A DNA stretch of 64,000 nt from the NCBI RefSeq assembly GCF_019355395.1, contig NZ_CP048829.1:3017001-3081000 (forward strand), in the 5' to 3' direction. Source of the stretch: Chordicoccus furentiruminis (lineage in GTDB: Bacteria; Bacillota; Clostridia; Lachnospirales; Lachnospiraceae). The position numbers were made by a program, and so were the translations under genes. Shown here in pieces: positions 19,097 to 30,200 of this stretch (position 1 is its first letter; each line of letters begins with the position of its first letter). The notes beneath the pieces were generated by a model. The model made no database searches. It had not been told where the DNA came from and was given only the letters and a program-made list of their open reading frames with translations.

Positions 19097-19510
19097 GTGA
19101 ACAGAAGAAAGCTTCGTGAGCATTTATTCAAACTGATCTATCTTTATGCATTCAACGGCATCGATGCGATGCCGGAGCAGATCGACCTCTATTTCGAAGG
19201 ATTGGATGAGGTCGTCTGGGACGAGGACCGCACATTCTTAAGAGACCGCTTTTTCCGGATCACGGAGAAGATTCCGGAGATCGACGCCAGACTGAACGAG
19301 ACGGCGCGCGGCTGGAAGACGAACCGCTTCGGCAGCTGTGATCTCGCGATTCTGCGCCTTGCAGTCTATGAGATGCTTTATGATGAGCAGATTCCGCAGG
19401 GTGTCGCCATCAATGAGGCGGTGGAACTTGCCAAGACCTACGGCGGCGATGAATCGCCGGCCTTTGTCAACGGCATTCTCGGCGAAATCGCAAGAACCGC
19501 CGGCGTCTGA
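19097..19510 (+). CDS. nusB: transcription antitermination factor NusB
   Basis: The 137-residue all-helical protein acts with NusE in rRNA antitermination. [15 protein letters not shown] at the start and [31 protein letters not shown] near residue 90 are diagnostic. The start is GTG 19097 after GGGGAG. It heads the xseA-xseB-tlyA-nadK-argR-recN cluster. Confidence 0.93.
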   Translation: MNRRKLREHLFKLIYLYAFNGIDAMPEQIDLYFEGLDEVVWDEDRTFLRDRFFRITEKIPEIDARLNETARGWKTNRFGSCDLAILRLAVYEMLYDEQIPQGVAINEAVELAKTYGGDESPAFVNGILGEIARTAGV

Positions 19511-19526
19511 CGCGTGAGGCGGACCG

Positions 19527-20960
19527 ATGACCAGACGGATCTACACGGTCGGACAGGTGAACCGTTACCTCAAGCGGCTTTTCTGGCAGGACGGTCTGCT
19601 CGCCTCTCTGGAAGTGAGCGGCGAGGTTTCCAATCTGAAGTATCACTCGTCCGGCCATATCTATTTTTCCCTCAAAGATCAAACAGGCGCGCTCTCGTGC
19701 GTGATGTTCGCGGGCAGCCGGCGCGGACTGGCCTTCCCCATGAAAAACGGGGATCAGGTCGTCGTCAGCGGCAATATTGATTATTACGAGCGCGACGGGC
19801 GCTGTCAGCTCTATGCAAAGCGGATCACGCTGGCAGGAGCAGGCCTGCTTTACGAGCGTTTTCTCAGACTGAAAGAGGAACTGGAATCCCGCGGCATGTT
19901 TGCGGAGCAGTACAAGAAGCCGATTCCGCGGTACGCCCGCCGGATCGGCGTCGTCACCGCGCCCACCGGGGCGGTGATCCATGATATCGGAAACGTCGCG
20001 GCCAGAAGGAATCCCTATGTGGAGATTCTTCTCTGCCCGGCTCTGGTTCAGGGAGCCGGCGCGGCGGAGAGCATCTGCCGCGGAATCCGGAGGCTGGACG
20101 GCAAAGTGGATGTGATTATCGTCGGGCGCGGCGGCGGGTCCATCGAGGACCTCTGGCCCTTTAACGAGGAGTCAGTGGCTCAGGCAATCTTCGACTGCGG
20201 TACGCCCGTGATTTCCGCAGTGGGCCACGAAACGGACACCACGATTGCGGACTATGTCGCAGATCTTCGGGCGCCGACGCCGTCGGCGGCCGCGGAGCTG
20301 GCTGTCTTTGATTTCCGCGCGTTTGCCGGGACGCTGGATTCCTACAGGACAGCGCTGAACCGGGGCGTAAGCCGGCGGCTGGAGGCGGCCCGTCAGAGAA
20401 TCCGGTGGGCCGGGCTGGTTCTGGCCCGTTCTGCTCCGGACCGGCGGTTAAGAGACGCACGTCTCCGGGCGGATGAATGCGCGGACGCTTTGACGGGGGC
20501 ATTGTCCGGCCGGATCGGGGCGGCGGAAACGAGGGCGGAAGCCGTCCGGAACGAGATGCGGGCGGTTATGAAGAGCCGCCTTTCCTCTGCTTTTGAACGA
20601 AGCGAAGCGATACGGCGGACATTTGATCAGGACGTGCGGTCCTCGCTTCTTAAGGCGGACCGCCGTCTTGCGCTTCTTGCGGGCCGCTTTCACGGGATCA
20701 GCCCGCTGGCGCGTCTCCGTCAGGGCTATGCTTTCGCGGAAACGGAGGACGGACGGGCCGTGACGGGAATCGGCGGTCTGCGGCGCGGAGACGCGCTCAG
20801 ACTGTACATGTCGGACGGACTGGTACACACGGAGATCACGGGAACGGAGGCGGTTCCCTGGATCAGTGAGAGTCAATCGGAGGATCGGACGGATGAAGAA
20901 CGGCGGACAGGACACGGGATTGGAACAAATGAGGCCGGCGGAGACGGCGCTCTCGGTTGA
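19527..20960 (+). CDS. xseA: exodeoxyribonuclease VII large subunit
   Basis: The 477-residue XseA is the catalytic subunit of the single-strand DNA exonuclease. The N-terminal OB fold (YTVGQVNRYLKRLFWQDGLL, SGHIYFSLKDQTGALSCVMF) is followed by the catalytic region IGVVTAPTGAVIHDI, VGRGGGSIEDLWPFN and SAVGHETDTTIADYVADLRAPTPSAAAE. The last 68 bases overlap xseB. Confidence 0.95.
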   Translation: MTRRIYTVGQVNRYLKRLFWQDGLLASLEVSGEVSNLKYHSSGHIYFSLKDQTGALSCVMFAGSRRGLAFPMKNGDQVVVSGNIDYYERDGRCQLYAKRITLAGAGLLYERFLRLKEELESRGMFAEQYKKPIPRYARRIGVVTAPTGAVIHDIGNVAARRNPYVEILLCPALVQGAGAAESICRGIRRLDGKVDVIIVGRGGGSIEDLWPFNEESVAQAIFDCGTPVISAVGHETDTTIADYVADLRAPTPSAAAELAVFDFRAFAGTLDSYRTALNRGVSRRLEAARQRIRWAGLVLARSAPDRRLRDARLRADECADALTGALSGRIGAAETRAEAVRNEMRAVMKSRLSSAFERSEAIRRTFDQDVRSSLLKADRRLALLAGRFHGISPLARLRQGYAFAETEDGRAVTGIGGLRRGDALRLYMSDGLVHTEITGTEAVPWISESQSEDRTDEERRTGHGIGTNEAGGDGALG

Positions 20961-21159
20961 GGAGAGCTTCGGCCGTCTCGACGAGATGGTGAAGAAGCTG
21001 GAGGATCCGGCTGTGACGCTGGAGGAGAGCTTCCGGCTCTACCAGGAGGGAATGAAGCTTCTGAAGGACGTCAGCGCGACGCTCGACGGCTATGAGAAGA
21101 AGATCCGTGTGCTCACGGAGGACGGCGGTACGGAGGAACTCCATGAAGAAGAGGCTTGA
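20893..21159 (+). CDS. xseB: exodeoxyribonuclease VII small subunit
   Basis: The 88-residue XseB has the family core SVEESFGRLDEMVKKLEDPAVTLEESFRLYQEGMKLL. It forms the coiled arms of ExoVII. The ATG at 20893, after GGAGG, gives a normal length; an in-frame GTG further upstream (20866) is less likely. It overlaps xseA by 68 bases and tlyA by 17. In many Clostridia ispA and dxs lie directly after it; here tlyA does. Confidence 0.9.
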   Translation: MKNGGQDTGLEQMRPAETALSVEESFGRLDEMVKKLEDPAVTLEESFRLYQEGMKLLKDVSATLDGYEKKIRVLTEDGGTEELHEEEA

Positions 21160-21946
21160 CATCCTGATGGCAGAGGCAGGGCTCGCACCGTCCCGGGAGA
21201 AGGCGAAAGCGCTGATTATGGCCGGTTCGGTCTATGTGGGCGGACAGCGGTGCGACAAGGCGGGCACGCCCTTCGAGGAAGGCGCTCCGATCGAGGTACG
21301 CGGCAATACTCTCCGCTATGTGAGCCGCGGCGGGCTGAAGCTGGAGAAGGCGCTGCAGGTCTTTCCGGTATCCGTGGCGGGCCGGGTCTGTCTCGACATC
21401 GGAAGCTCTACCGGCGGATTCACGGACTGCATGCTGCAGAACGGAGCATCTCATGTCTACGCAATTGACGTCGGGCGCGGACAGCTGGCGTGGTCGCTGC
21501 GGAACGATCCCCGCGTGACCTGTATGGAAAAGACGAACATCCGGTATGTTCTGCCCGGCGATCTGCCGGAGGCGGGTGCCTTCGCCAGCATCGACGTGAG
21601 CTTTATCTCTCTTCTCAAAGTGCTCGGGCCGGTAAAGGATCTTCTGACGGAGGACGCGGAGATCGTCTGTCTTATCAAGCCCCAGTTCGAGGCGGGGCGG
21701 GAACAGGTCGGACGCCACGGCGTGGTGCGCGACCCGGAGGTTCATGTCCAGGTGATCCGGAACGTGACGGCCTTTGCTCCCACCGTCGGACTCAGTCCGG
21801 CGATGATCAGCTTCTCTCCGGTCAAAGGGCCGGAAGGAAACATCGAGTATCTCTGCCTTCTGAAGAAAAACGGAGGCGCCCCGGCTGTGGATGAGGCTTT
21901 GATCCGGAAGACCGTGGCGGAGGCGCACGCGGCGCTTGATGTGTGA
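21143..21946 (+). CDS. tlyA: TlyA-family rRNA 2'-O-methyltransferase
   Basis: The 267-residue protein has an N-terminal S4 RNA-binding domain (KRLDILMAEAGLAPSREKAKALI) and an FtsJ-like methyltransferase domain: CLDIGSSTGGFTDCMLQNGA near residue 85 (SAM binding), DVSFISL, and KPQFEAGREQVG. TlyA enzymes methylate 16S and/or 23S rRNA ribose. The start at 21143 is the ATG that gives MKKRLDIL; the frame is open upstream inside xseB. Confidence 0.92.
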   Translation: MKKRLDILMAEAGLAPSREKAKALIMAGSVYVGGQRCDKAGTPFEEGAPIEVRGNTLRYVSRGGLKLEKALQVFPVSVAGRVCLDIGSSTGGFTDCMLQNGASHVYAIDVGRGQLAWSLRNDPRVTCMEKTNIRYVLPGDLPEAGAFASIDVSFISLLKVLGPVKDLLTEDAEIVCLIKPQFEAGREQVGRHGVVRDPEVHVQVIRNVTAFAPTVGLSPAMISFSPVKGPEGNIEYLCLLKKNGGAPAVDEALIRKTVAEAHAALDV

Positions 21947-21968
21947 GGACGGGAAAGGAAAATGCCAG

Positions 21969-22808
21969 ATGAAGCAGATAGAACGGTTCGGGATCATCCG
22001 GAACACGGGCATTCCGGAGGCGGAGCGGACGGCGGAGATGATCTGCGCTTATCTGGCGGACCGGGACAGGACCTGCGTCGTCTCGACGACGGGCGCGGAG
22101 CTTCCGGACGGAACGGAATGCGCGCTGGTGCTCGGCGGGGACGGTACGCTGCTCAGGGCCGCCAAGGTCGTGATCGACCGTCAGATTCCGCTTCTCGGCA
22201 TCAATCTCGGGACGCTGGGATATCTTGCGGAAATCGAGCGGGACGGCCTCACCGAGGCGCTGGACCGGCTGATCGGGGGCCGGTATTCCATCGAGAGCCG
22301 GATGATGCTCGAAGGAACCGTGTACCAGCGGGGCAGGGCGATCTTTCATGACGTCGCGCTCAACGATGTTTATATGAAGGGACTTCGTCCCCTACGGTCC
22401 TACCGGTTTCTCAACTATGTGAATGGCGCGTATCTGAACCGGCTGACCGCGGACGGCATCATCCTGTCAACGCCTACCGGCTCTACCGGATATGCCCTCT
22501 CGGTCGGAGGGCCTATCCTCTCTCCGGAGGGCGAGATGATCATGATGACGCCGATCGCGGCGCATTCGCTGGTCGCCGGACGGAGCATCGTGCTCCCGGC
22601 CACGGACCGGATCCGTGTGGAAATCGGAGAAGGCAGGACCGGGGTTGTTCCGGGCGCGGCGAGGGTGCTTTTCGACGGCGCTCATGAGATGCGCCTGAAT
22701 ACCGGTGACGCTGTGGAGGTCAGGCGTGCGGACCGCTGCACCAGGATCATCCGCGTCAACAACATCAGCTTTCTTGAAGTGCTCAGAAAAAAGATGGCGG
22801 AGTCTTAA
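21969..22808 (+). CDS. nadK: NAD kinase
   Basis: The 279-residue NADK phosphorylates NAD to NADP. The GGDGTLLRAAK motif is near residue 58, NLGTLGYLAEIE follows, and the NE/D motif appears as VALNDVYMKG. TPTGSTGYALSVGGPILSP is the other signature. ATG 21969 gives MKQIERFGII, the usual start; ATG 21936 would add 11 residues. Confidence 0.94.
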   Translation: MKQIERFGIIRNTGIPEAERTAEMICAYLADRDRTCVVSTTGAELPDGTECALVLGGDGTLLRAAKVVIDRQIPLLGINLGTLGYLAEIERDGLTEALDRLIGGRYSIESRMMLEGTVYQRGRAIFHDVALNDVYMKGLRPLRSYRFLNYVNGAYLNRLTADGIILSTPTGSTGYALSVGGPILSPEGEMIMMTPIAAHSLVAGRSIVLPATDRIRVEIGEGRTGVVPGAARVLFDGAHEMRLNTGDAVEVRRADRCTRIIRVNNISFLEVLRKKMAES

Positions 22809-22809
22809 G

Positions 22810-23262
22810 ATGAAGAACGCAAGACAGGAACAGATCCTGCGCCTGATCGCATCCGAGCAGATCGAGACGCAGGAGGAGCTGGCTTCCCGGCTGAACCGGG
22901 CGGGGTTTTCCGTGACACAGGCCACCGTATCCCGCGATATCCGGGAACTGAAGCTTCGGAAGGCGCAGGGGGCGGACGGGCGGCTGGTCTATACATCGAA
23001 GACGGACGAAGAGGAGGACCGCAGAGACCGCTATCAGAGGGTGCTGCGGGATGCCTTCGTCTCCGCGGACAGCTCACTCAACATGATCGTGATTCATACA
23101 GCCTCCGGAATGGCGATGGCCGCGGCCGCGGCTCTTGATTCCCTCGGGTGGAAGGAACTGCTGGGGTGCATCGCGGGCGACGACACGGTGATGGCGGTAG
23201 CTCGGTCGGCGGACGGAGCGGCGGCGGTTGTCCGGCGCATCAGGCTCATCACGGGGGGATAA
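22810..23262 (+). CDS. argR: arginine repressor ArgR
   Basis: The 150-residue regulator has the winged-helix DNA-binding domain (RQEQILRLIASEQIETQEELASRL, TQATVSRDIRELKL) and the C-terminal hexamerisation and arginine-binding domain (CIAGDDTVMAVARS). It represses arginine biosynthesis and activates catabolism. Its place between nadK and recN is conserved in Clostridia. Confidence 0.94.
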   Translation: MKNARQEQILRLIASEQIETQEELASRLNRAGFSVTQATVSRDIRELKLRKAQGADGRLVYTSKTDEEEDRRDRYQRVLRDAFVSADSSLNMIVIHTASGMAMAAAAALDSLGWKELLGCIAGDDTVMAVARSADGAAAVVRRIRLITGG

Positions 23263-23267
23263 ACGGA

Positions 23268-24953
23268 ATGCTCAGAAATCTTCATGTCAGAAATCTTGCC
23301 CTGATCCGGGAAATCGATGTGGATTTTACTGAAGGCCTCAACATTCTCACCGGAGAGACCGGATCGGGCAAGTCGATCATTGTCGACGCGATCGGGCTTG
23401 CGCTCGGCGGCCGCATCTCGCGGGAACTGGTCAGCGGGGGAACGGCGCTGACAGAGCTGACGTTTGAGGTAAGCCGTCCGGAGACGCTTACGGAGCTGCG
23501 CGGACTGGATGTGGAACCGGAGGACGGCCAGATTCTGATCGCGAGGAAAATGCAGGACGGACGGAGCACGATCCGGGTCAACGGAGAGACGCGTCCGGCG
23601 GCGGAGGTACGGCGGATTGCCTCACTGCTGTTGGATATTCACGGCCAGAGCGAACACCAGAAGCTTCTGAGAGAGGATGTTCAGCTCTCGCTTCTTGACG
23701 CCTACGGCGGCACAGAGATCGCAGCCGCGAAGGACAGGGTGCGCGGGTGCTACGGTGTCTGGCACCGGCTGAAGAAGACGATCGGGGCCGAGACGATGAC
23801 GGAGGAGGAACGGGCGCGGCGCATATCCTTCCTGACCTTTGAGACAGACGAGATACGAAACGCGCGTCTTCAGGAGGGAGAGGACGAGGCGCTTGAGAAG
23901 GCGTACCGGAAGCTGGCCAACGCCCGGAGGATCGCCGAGGCCGTGACCGCGGTCCATGAGGCGACGGGGTACGACGAACCGGAAGCGGCCGGAGAGCGGA
24001 TCGGGGAAGCGCTGAAGACGCTGGAGGGGGTGGCGCAGTACGACGAGGCGCTTGCCGGCGCGGCGGATCAGCTGAGCAGCATCGACAGCCTTCTCAACGA
24101 CTTCAACCGGAGTCTCGCCGACTATGCCGACGGGCTGGAGGACGGCGGCACGTCGCTCGAGGAGACGGAGGAACGTCTCAACACCGTCAATCGCCTGAAG
24201 AGCAAATACGGCCGGACGGTCACGGCGGTCCTCGATGCCTTAAAAGAGAAGGAAGAGGAACTGGAACGGCTGAACGCCTATGAGGAGCGGCAGGCGGAGC
24301 AGCGGCGGGAGCTGGCCGCCGCGGAGAAGGAGCTGGCCGCGGCGTCTGCGGCACTCACATCTGTCCGCAGGAAGTGGGCGGTTCCGTTCGCGCAGGAGGC
24401 GTCGCGCCAGTTCGCGGATCTGAATTTCGCGAGGTCGGATTTTGCGGTTGAATTCCGCGAGCCGGGCGCCTATACGGAGAACGGGCAGGATACGGTGGAT
24501 TTCTGCATCTCGACGAATCCGGGCGCGCCGCGCCGGCCACTGCGCAGTGTGGTGTCCGGCGGAGAGCTGTCCCGTCTGATGCTGGGAATCCGCACGATGT
24601 TCGCGGACACCGATGCCACGGATACGATCATTTTCGACGAGGTGGATACGGGAATCAGCGGCCGGACCGCCCAGAAGGTGGCTGAGAAGCTCGCATGTGT
24701 CGCGCGGGCGCATCAGGTTCTCTGCATCACCCATCTGCCCCAGATTGCGGCGATGGCCGACACGCATTTCTGCATCACAAAGGAAGTGAGCGACACAGCG
24801 GCGATCACGAGGATCGAGCCTCTCGGCGAGGATGCTTCCGTGAGCGAACTGGCCCGTCTGATCGGAGGAGCAGAGATCACGGAGAACACGCTGAATTCCG
24901 CGAGGGAGATGATACAGATGAGCCGGGAGTTTCGCCGTCTTTATGCAAAATGA
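23268..24953 (+). CDS. recN: DNA repair protein RecN
   Basis: The 561-residue SMC-like ATPase works in double-strand-break repair. Walker A is TGETGSGKSIIVDAI near residue 30, the ABC signature is SGGELSRLMLGI near 440, and Walker B is TIIFDEVDTGISG near 470. A coiled coil occupies the middle (~150-390). ATG 23268 gives MLRNLHVRNLALI, typical of RecN. Confidence 0.95.
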   Translation: MLRNLHVRNLALIREIDVDFTEGLNILTGETGSGKSIIVDAIGLALGGRISRELVSGGTALTELTFEVSRPETLTELRGLDVEPEDGQILIARKMQDGRSTIRVNGETRPAAEVRRIASLLLDIHGQSEHQKLLREDVQLSLLDAYGGTEIAAAKDRVRGCYGVWHRLKKTIGAETMTEEERARRISFLTFETDEIRNARLQEGEDEALEKAYRKLANARRIAEAVTAVHEATGYDEPEAAGERIGEALKTLEGVAQYDEALAGAADQLSSIDSLLNDFNRSLADYADGLEDGGTSLEETEERLNTVNRLKSKYGRTVTAVLDALKEKEEELERLNAYEERQAEQRRELAAAEKELAAASAALTSVRRKWAVPFAQEASRQFADLNFARSDFAVEFREPGAYTENGQDTVDFCISTNPGAPRRPLRSVVSGGELSRLMLGIRTMFADTDATDTIIFDEVDTGISGRTAQKVAEKLACVARAHQVLCITHLPQIAAMADTHFCITKEVSDTAAITRIEPLGEDASVSELARLIGGAEITENTLNSAREMIQMSREFRRLYAK

Positions 24954-24985
24954 CGTGTAAAGAACGCCGAAATTGCGCCGCTCTG

Positions 24986-25014
24986 TCGACATTACACAGA
25001 ATCTGTGCCATAAT
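24986..25014 (+). promoter_or_regulatory. promoter for glgA
   Basis: TCGACA (24986-24991), 17-bp spacer, CATAAT (25009-25014); one mismatch in each hexamer. Confidence 0.7.
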
Positions 25015-25052
25015 AGGGACAACAAAGAGAACGTGAAGGAGGCTTCCACACC

Positions 25053-26495
25053 ATGAAAAATATTCTCTTCGTCGCATCCGAGAGCGTGCCGTTCATCAAG
25101 ACGGGCGGACTCGCCGATGTGGTGGGCTCTCTGCCGAAGGCTCTGGACTCCCGCTACTTCGACTGTCGCGTGGTGCTGCCCTACTACTCCTGCATGGCGC
25201 AGAAGTGGAAGGATCTGCTTCAGTACAAGACCAACTTTTATATGGACTTTGACTGGAACAGCTGCTATGTCGGCATCTTCGAGTGCGTCTATGAGGGCGT
25301 CCACTTCTACTTCATCGACAACCAGGACTATTTCACGTCGGACAAGCCATACGCGGGCATGCCCTGGGATATGGGCCGGTTCGCCTTTTTCAGCAAGGCG
25401 GCGCTGTCGATCCTTCCCACCATTGACTTCCGGCCGGACGTGATTCACTGCCATGACTGGCAGACGGGACTGGTGCCGGTGTATCTCAACGCTTATTTTC
25501 AGGACAATGAGTTCTACCGCGGCATCAAGACGGTGATGACGATCCACAACCTGAAGTTTCAGGGCATCTGGGACGTAAAGACCATGAAGGATATCGTGGG
25601 GCTGCCGGATTACTACTTCACACCGGATAAGATGGAATTCCGGCGCGACGGCAATCTGCTGAAGGGCGGCCTCGTTTACGCCAACGCGATCACAACGGTT
25701 TCCCGCTCCTACGCGGAGGAAATCAAGATGCCTTATTACGGCGAGGGGCTGGACGGACTGATGCGCGCCCGCGAGCACGATCTCCGGGGCATCGTGAACG
25801 GTATCGACTACACGGTCTTCAATCCGGCTACGGATCCGAACCTGTACCAGAATTACGACGCGCGTACTTTCCGCAAGGAAAAGGTGAAAAACAAGACGGC
25901 TCTGCAGGCGGATCTCGGTCTCAACGTGGATCCGAAGACCATGCTGATCGGCATCGTTTCCCGCCTGACCGACCAGAAGGGCTTCGATCTGATCGCCTAT
26001 GTGATGGACGAGATGTGTCAGGATTCAGTTCAGTTCGCCGTGCTCGGAACCGGTGACGAGAAGTATGAGAACATGTTCCGGCATTTCGCCTGGAAGTACG
26101 GCGGCAAGGTCTCCGCTCAGATCTATTACAACGAATCGCTGGCGAACAAAATCTACGCCGGCTCCGATGCGTTTCTGATGCCGTCTCAGTTTGAGCCCTG
26201 CGGGCTGAGCCAGCTGATCGCGCTCCGCTACGGCACGCTGCCCATCGTACGCGAGACCGGAGGACTCCGGGATACGGTGCAGCCCTACAATGAATTCGAG
26301 GGAACCGGAACGGGCTTCTCATTCAGCAATTACAACGCGCACGAGATGATGGGGACGGTCCGTTACGCGGAAAAGATCTACTATGACAAGAGACGGGAGT
26401 GGAACAAGATGATCGACCGCGCCATGGAGCAGGATTTCTCATGGGAGCACTCCGCGCTCGAGTATCAGGAGCTGTATGACTGGCTGATCGGCTGA
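25053..26495 (+). CDS. glgA: glycogen synthase (GT5)
   Basis: The 480-residue GlgA transfers glucose from ADP-glucose to the glycogen chain. The N-terminal KTGGLADV motif binds the donor; CHDWQTGLVPVYL and MTIHNLKFQG are family signatures; SQFEPCGLSQLIALRYGTLPIV near residue 380 is the C-terminal active site. It stands alone with its own promoter, without glgC, glgD or glgB nearby. The upstream GH13-like gene at 9.9 kb may act in the same metabolism, though it appears catalytically dead. Confidence 0.95.
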   Translation: MKNILFVASESVPFIKTGGLADVVGSLPKALDSRYFDCRVVLPYYSCMAQKWKDLLQYKTNFYMDFDWNSCYVGIFECVYEGVHFYFIDNQDYFTSDKPYAGMPWDMGRFAFFSKAALSILPTIDFRPDVIHCHDWQTGLVPVYLNAYFQDNEFYRGIKTVMTIHNLKFQGIWDVKTMKDIVGLPDYYFTPDKMEFRRDGNLLKGGLVYANAITTVSRSYAEEIKMPYYGEGLDGLMRAREHDLRGIVNGIDYTVFNPATDPNLYQNYDARTFRKEKVKNKTALQADLGLNVDPKTMLIGIVSRLTDQKGFDLIAYVMDEMCQDSVQFAVLGTGDEKYENMFRHFAWKYGGKVSAQIYYNESLANKIYAGSDAFLMPSQFEPCGLSQLIALRYGTLPIVRETGGLRDTVQPYNEFEGTGTGFSFSNYNAHEMMGTVRYAEKIYYDKRREWNKMIDRAMEQDFSWEHSALEYQELYDWLIG

Positions 26496-26525
26496 GAGAC
26501 GGCCGGTCTGAAGATAAGACGGATA

Positions 26526-26561
26526 TGGGACTGCTTTCTCCTTCAGGAGAGGGCAGTCCCA
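26526..26561 (+). terminator. long hairpin after glgA
   Basis: TGGGACTGC / GCAGTCCCA continues inward through TTTCTCC / GGAGAGG. There is no T run, but the stem is long; it probably ends or processes the glgA mRNA. The rest of 26496-26650 shows nothing else recognisable. Confidence 0.5.
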
Positions 26562-26650
26562 CATGGTTTCGGGGGAAACGGTGGATCTTGACGGAAGCGT
26601 GACAGAAAGAAACGGTACGGAGGAGAGGAGGAGGGGGGAGAGAGGCATCG

Positions 26651-26679
26651 TTGACAGGAAAAATGGCCTGTAGTAGAGT
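26651..26679 (+). promoter_or_regulatory. recA promoter
   Basis: TTGACA (26651-26656), 17-bp spacer, TAGAGT (26674-26679). Confidence 0.8.
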
Positions 26680-26682
26680 ACA

Positions 26683-26698
26683 GAACAGCAAATTGTTC
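26683..26698 (+). promoter_or_regulatory. candidate operator over the recA transcription start
   Basis: GAACA-N6-TGTTC is an inverted repeat centred a few bases after the predicted start point. The half-sites look like the Firmicute LexA half-site, but the usual spacing is shorter (GAACA-N2-TGTTC), so assignment to LexA is tentative. Confidence 0.35.
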
Positions 26699-26730
26699 GG
26701 CAGCAGCCGATCCCAAGAAGGAGAAGAGAA

Positions 26731-27819
26731 TTGAAAAAAAACGAGATGCCGAAGGAAGGCACCCTGAAGGAAGAAAAGGAAAAGGCACTGGAGGCGGCGA
26801 TCGGCCAGCTGGAGAAGCAGTTCGGCAAGGGTTCCGTGATGAAGCTCGGCGACGCCAGAGCCAGCATGAATGTGGAGACGGTGCCGACCGGCTCGCTTTC
26901 GCTTGATATCGCCCTTGGCGTCGGAGGCGTCCCGAAGGGACGCATCATCGAGATCTACGGACCGGAGTCAAGCGGCAAGACCACCATCGCGCTTCATATG
27001 GTCGCTGAGGTTCAGAAGCGGGGCGGCATCGCGGGCTTTGTGGACGCGGAACATGCGCTTGATCCGGTCTATGCGAAGAACATCGGCGTGGATATCGACA
27101 ATCTCTACATCTCCCAGCCGGATTCCGGCGAGCAGGCGCTGGAGATCGCCGAGACGATGGTCCGGTCCGGCGCGGTGGACATCATTGTCGTGGATTCGGT
27201 GGCGGCGCTGACGCCGCAGGCTGAGATCGACGGAGACATGGGCGACTCGCACGTGGGCCTTCAGGCCCGTCTGATGAGTCAGGCGCTCCGCAAGCTGACT
27301 TCCGCGGTGAGTAAGACCAAGTGCATCGTGATCTTCATCAATCAGCTCAGAGAGAAGATCGGCGTGATGTTCGGCAACCCGGAGACGACCACAGGCGGGC
27401 GTGCTCTGAAATTCTACGCTTCGGTCCGGCTCGATGTGCGCCGGGTGGAGGCGATCAAGGCCGCCGGTGAAGTCACCGGCAACCGGACAAAGGTGAAGGT
27501 CGTCAAGAACAAGGTAGCGCCGCCATTTAAGGAAGCGCAGTTCGACATTATGTTCGGCCGCGGCATTTCCCGGTCCGGCGACATTCTGGATCTGGCAGTG
27601 GAGAACGGACTGATCGACAAGAGCGGCGCGTGGTTCGCGTATGAGGGCGAGAAGATCGGACAGGGACGCGAAAACGCGAAGCTCTTCCTTGAGAACCATC
27701 CTGACGTGATGAAAGAGGTGGAGCAGAGAGTGCGCGGCGCGTACGGACTGCCCGTGGAGGAGACAGCCGATGAAACGGCACAGCAGCCGTCCGCGGAGAC
27801 GCTTCCGGACGAGATGTGA
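26731..27819 (+). CDS. recA: recombinase RecA
   Basis: The 362-residue RecA forms filaments on single-stranded DNA for strand exchange and triggers the SOS response. Walker A is [13 protein letters not shown], and [19 protein letters not shown] and [20 protein letters not shown] are signatures. AAGGAG sits 7 bases before a TTG at 26731; the ATG at 26746 has no comparable site, so the TTG start is preferred. The C-terminus is acidic, as usual. Confidence 0.96.
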   Translation: MKKNEMPKEGTLKEEKEKALEAAIGQLEKQFGKGSVMKLGDARASMNVETVPTGSLSLDIALGVGGVPKGRIIEIYGPESSGKTTIALHMVAEVQKRGGIAGFVDAEHALDPVYAKNIGVDIDNLYISQPDSGEQALEIAETMVRSGAVDIIVVDSVAALTPQAEIDGDMGDSHVGLQARLMSQALRKLTSAVSKTKCIVIFINQLREKIGVMFGNPETTTGGRALKFYASVRLDVRRVEAIKAAGEVTGNRTKVKVVKNKVAPPFKEAQFDIMFGRGISRSGDILDLAVENGLIDKSGAWFAYEGEKIGQGRENAKLFLENHPDVMKEVEQRVRGAYGLPVEETADETAQQPSAETLPDEM

Positions 27820-28289
27820 TGGACCGGGAAACAAGGCTCCGGGCGAGAAAGAAAGCGCTGGCGCTGCTCACGGACATGGACCGGACGGAGGCGCAGCTGA
27901 CTGAGAAACTTGCCCGGGCGGGCTTCGATGAGGAGGCCGTCCGCGACGCGGTGGAATATGTGCGCGGCTACGGCTACATCAACGACGCGCGGTACGCCGA
28001 TCACTACATCGAGATCATGAAGGAAAGCCGCAGCCGGCGCAGAATCGTGCAGGATCTGACGATGAAGAAGGGGCTTTCGGGACATGAAGTGGAGGAAGCG
28101 CTGTCCCGGACCGGCGGGTGGGATGAGCGCCCCCTGATCCTTCGTCTGGCAAAGAAGAAGCTCCGGACGCTGCACGGAGACGCGGAGGAGCGGAGGAGAA
28201 AGACGGCGGCGTATCTTATGCGTCAGGGATTCGCCGCACCGGATGTGATGCGGGTGCTGGAAATGCTTTCCTTCGGAGAAGAAGAGTGA
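27819..28289 (+). CDS. recX: RecA regulator RecX
   Basis: The protein of about 156 residues is made of three-helix RecX repeats: ARKKALALLTDMDRTEAQLTEKLARAGF, GYINDARYADHYIE, and a C-terminal KTAAYLMRQGF unit. RecX modulates RecA filaments. Its ATG shares a base with the recA stop (TGATG), so it is translationally coupled to recA. Confidence 0.9.
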   Translation: MDRETRLRARKKALALLTDMDRTEAQLTEKLARAGFDEEAVRDAVEYVRGYGYINDARYADHYIEIMKESRSRRRIVQDLTMKKGLSGHEVEEALSRTGGWDERPLILRLAKKKLRTLHGDAEERRRKTAAYLMRQGFAAPDVMRVLEMLSFGEEE

Positions 28290-28299
28290 GCCTGAGGTT

Positions 28300-28360
28300 C
28301 CGGCACATCCGTCAGAGGGGGAGGAGCAGGATGTGCCGGCTTTCACGCGCCTGTTTCTTC
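28300..28360 (+). terminator. terminator-like hairpin after recX
   Basis: CCGGCACATCC (28300-28310) pairs perfectly with GGATGTGCCGG (28329-28339), loop 18 nt, followed by moderately T-rich sequence. Confidence 0.6.
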
Positions 28361-28361
28361 C

Positions 28362-28390
28362 TTGACAGTCATTCGCAAAAAAGCTATAGT
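28362..28390 (+). promoter_or_regulatory. rny promoter
   Basis: TTGACA (28362-28367), 17-bp spacer, TATAGT (28385-28390). Confidence 0.88.
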
Positions 28391-28449
28391 TTATTTGTTG
28401 TATATCTGAATCTGAATGTACAATGAAAACTAAATAAGGAGGTGCTCCT

Positions 28450-30006
<1,557 letters not shown>

Positions 30007-30015
30007 GCATGCATG

Positions 30016-30057
30016 CCAAAAGAGGGAAGAGAAATCTTTCCTCTTTTTCTTTTTTTA
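30016..30057 (+). terminator. Rho-independent terminator after rny
   Basis: AAAAGAGGGAA pairs with TTTCCTCTTTT (one G-U), followed by a long T-rich run. Confidence 0.85.
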
Positions 30058-30171
30058 TTTTTTTACCAGATTTTGATTGACCGGAATCCGATCGGACGAG
30101 ATGTTGCGCTTTCATGCTCCGAAAAGGCCGGAACAGGGGGTCAGGGGACGCTTTCAGGGGCTTCGGATCAT

Positions 30172-30200
30172 TTGATTTTACGCTCATTCGGGCATATAAT
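30172..30200 (+). promoter_or_regulatory. promoter for the tyrosine recombinase gene
   Basis: TTGATT (30172-30177), 17-bp spacer, TATAAT (30195-30200). The 30060-30171 stretch before it shows nothing recognisable. Confidence 0.8.
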
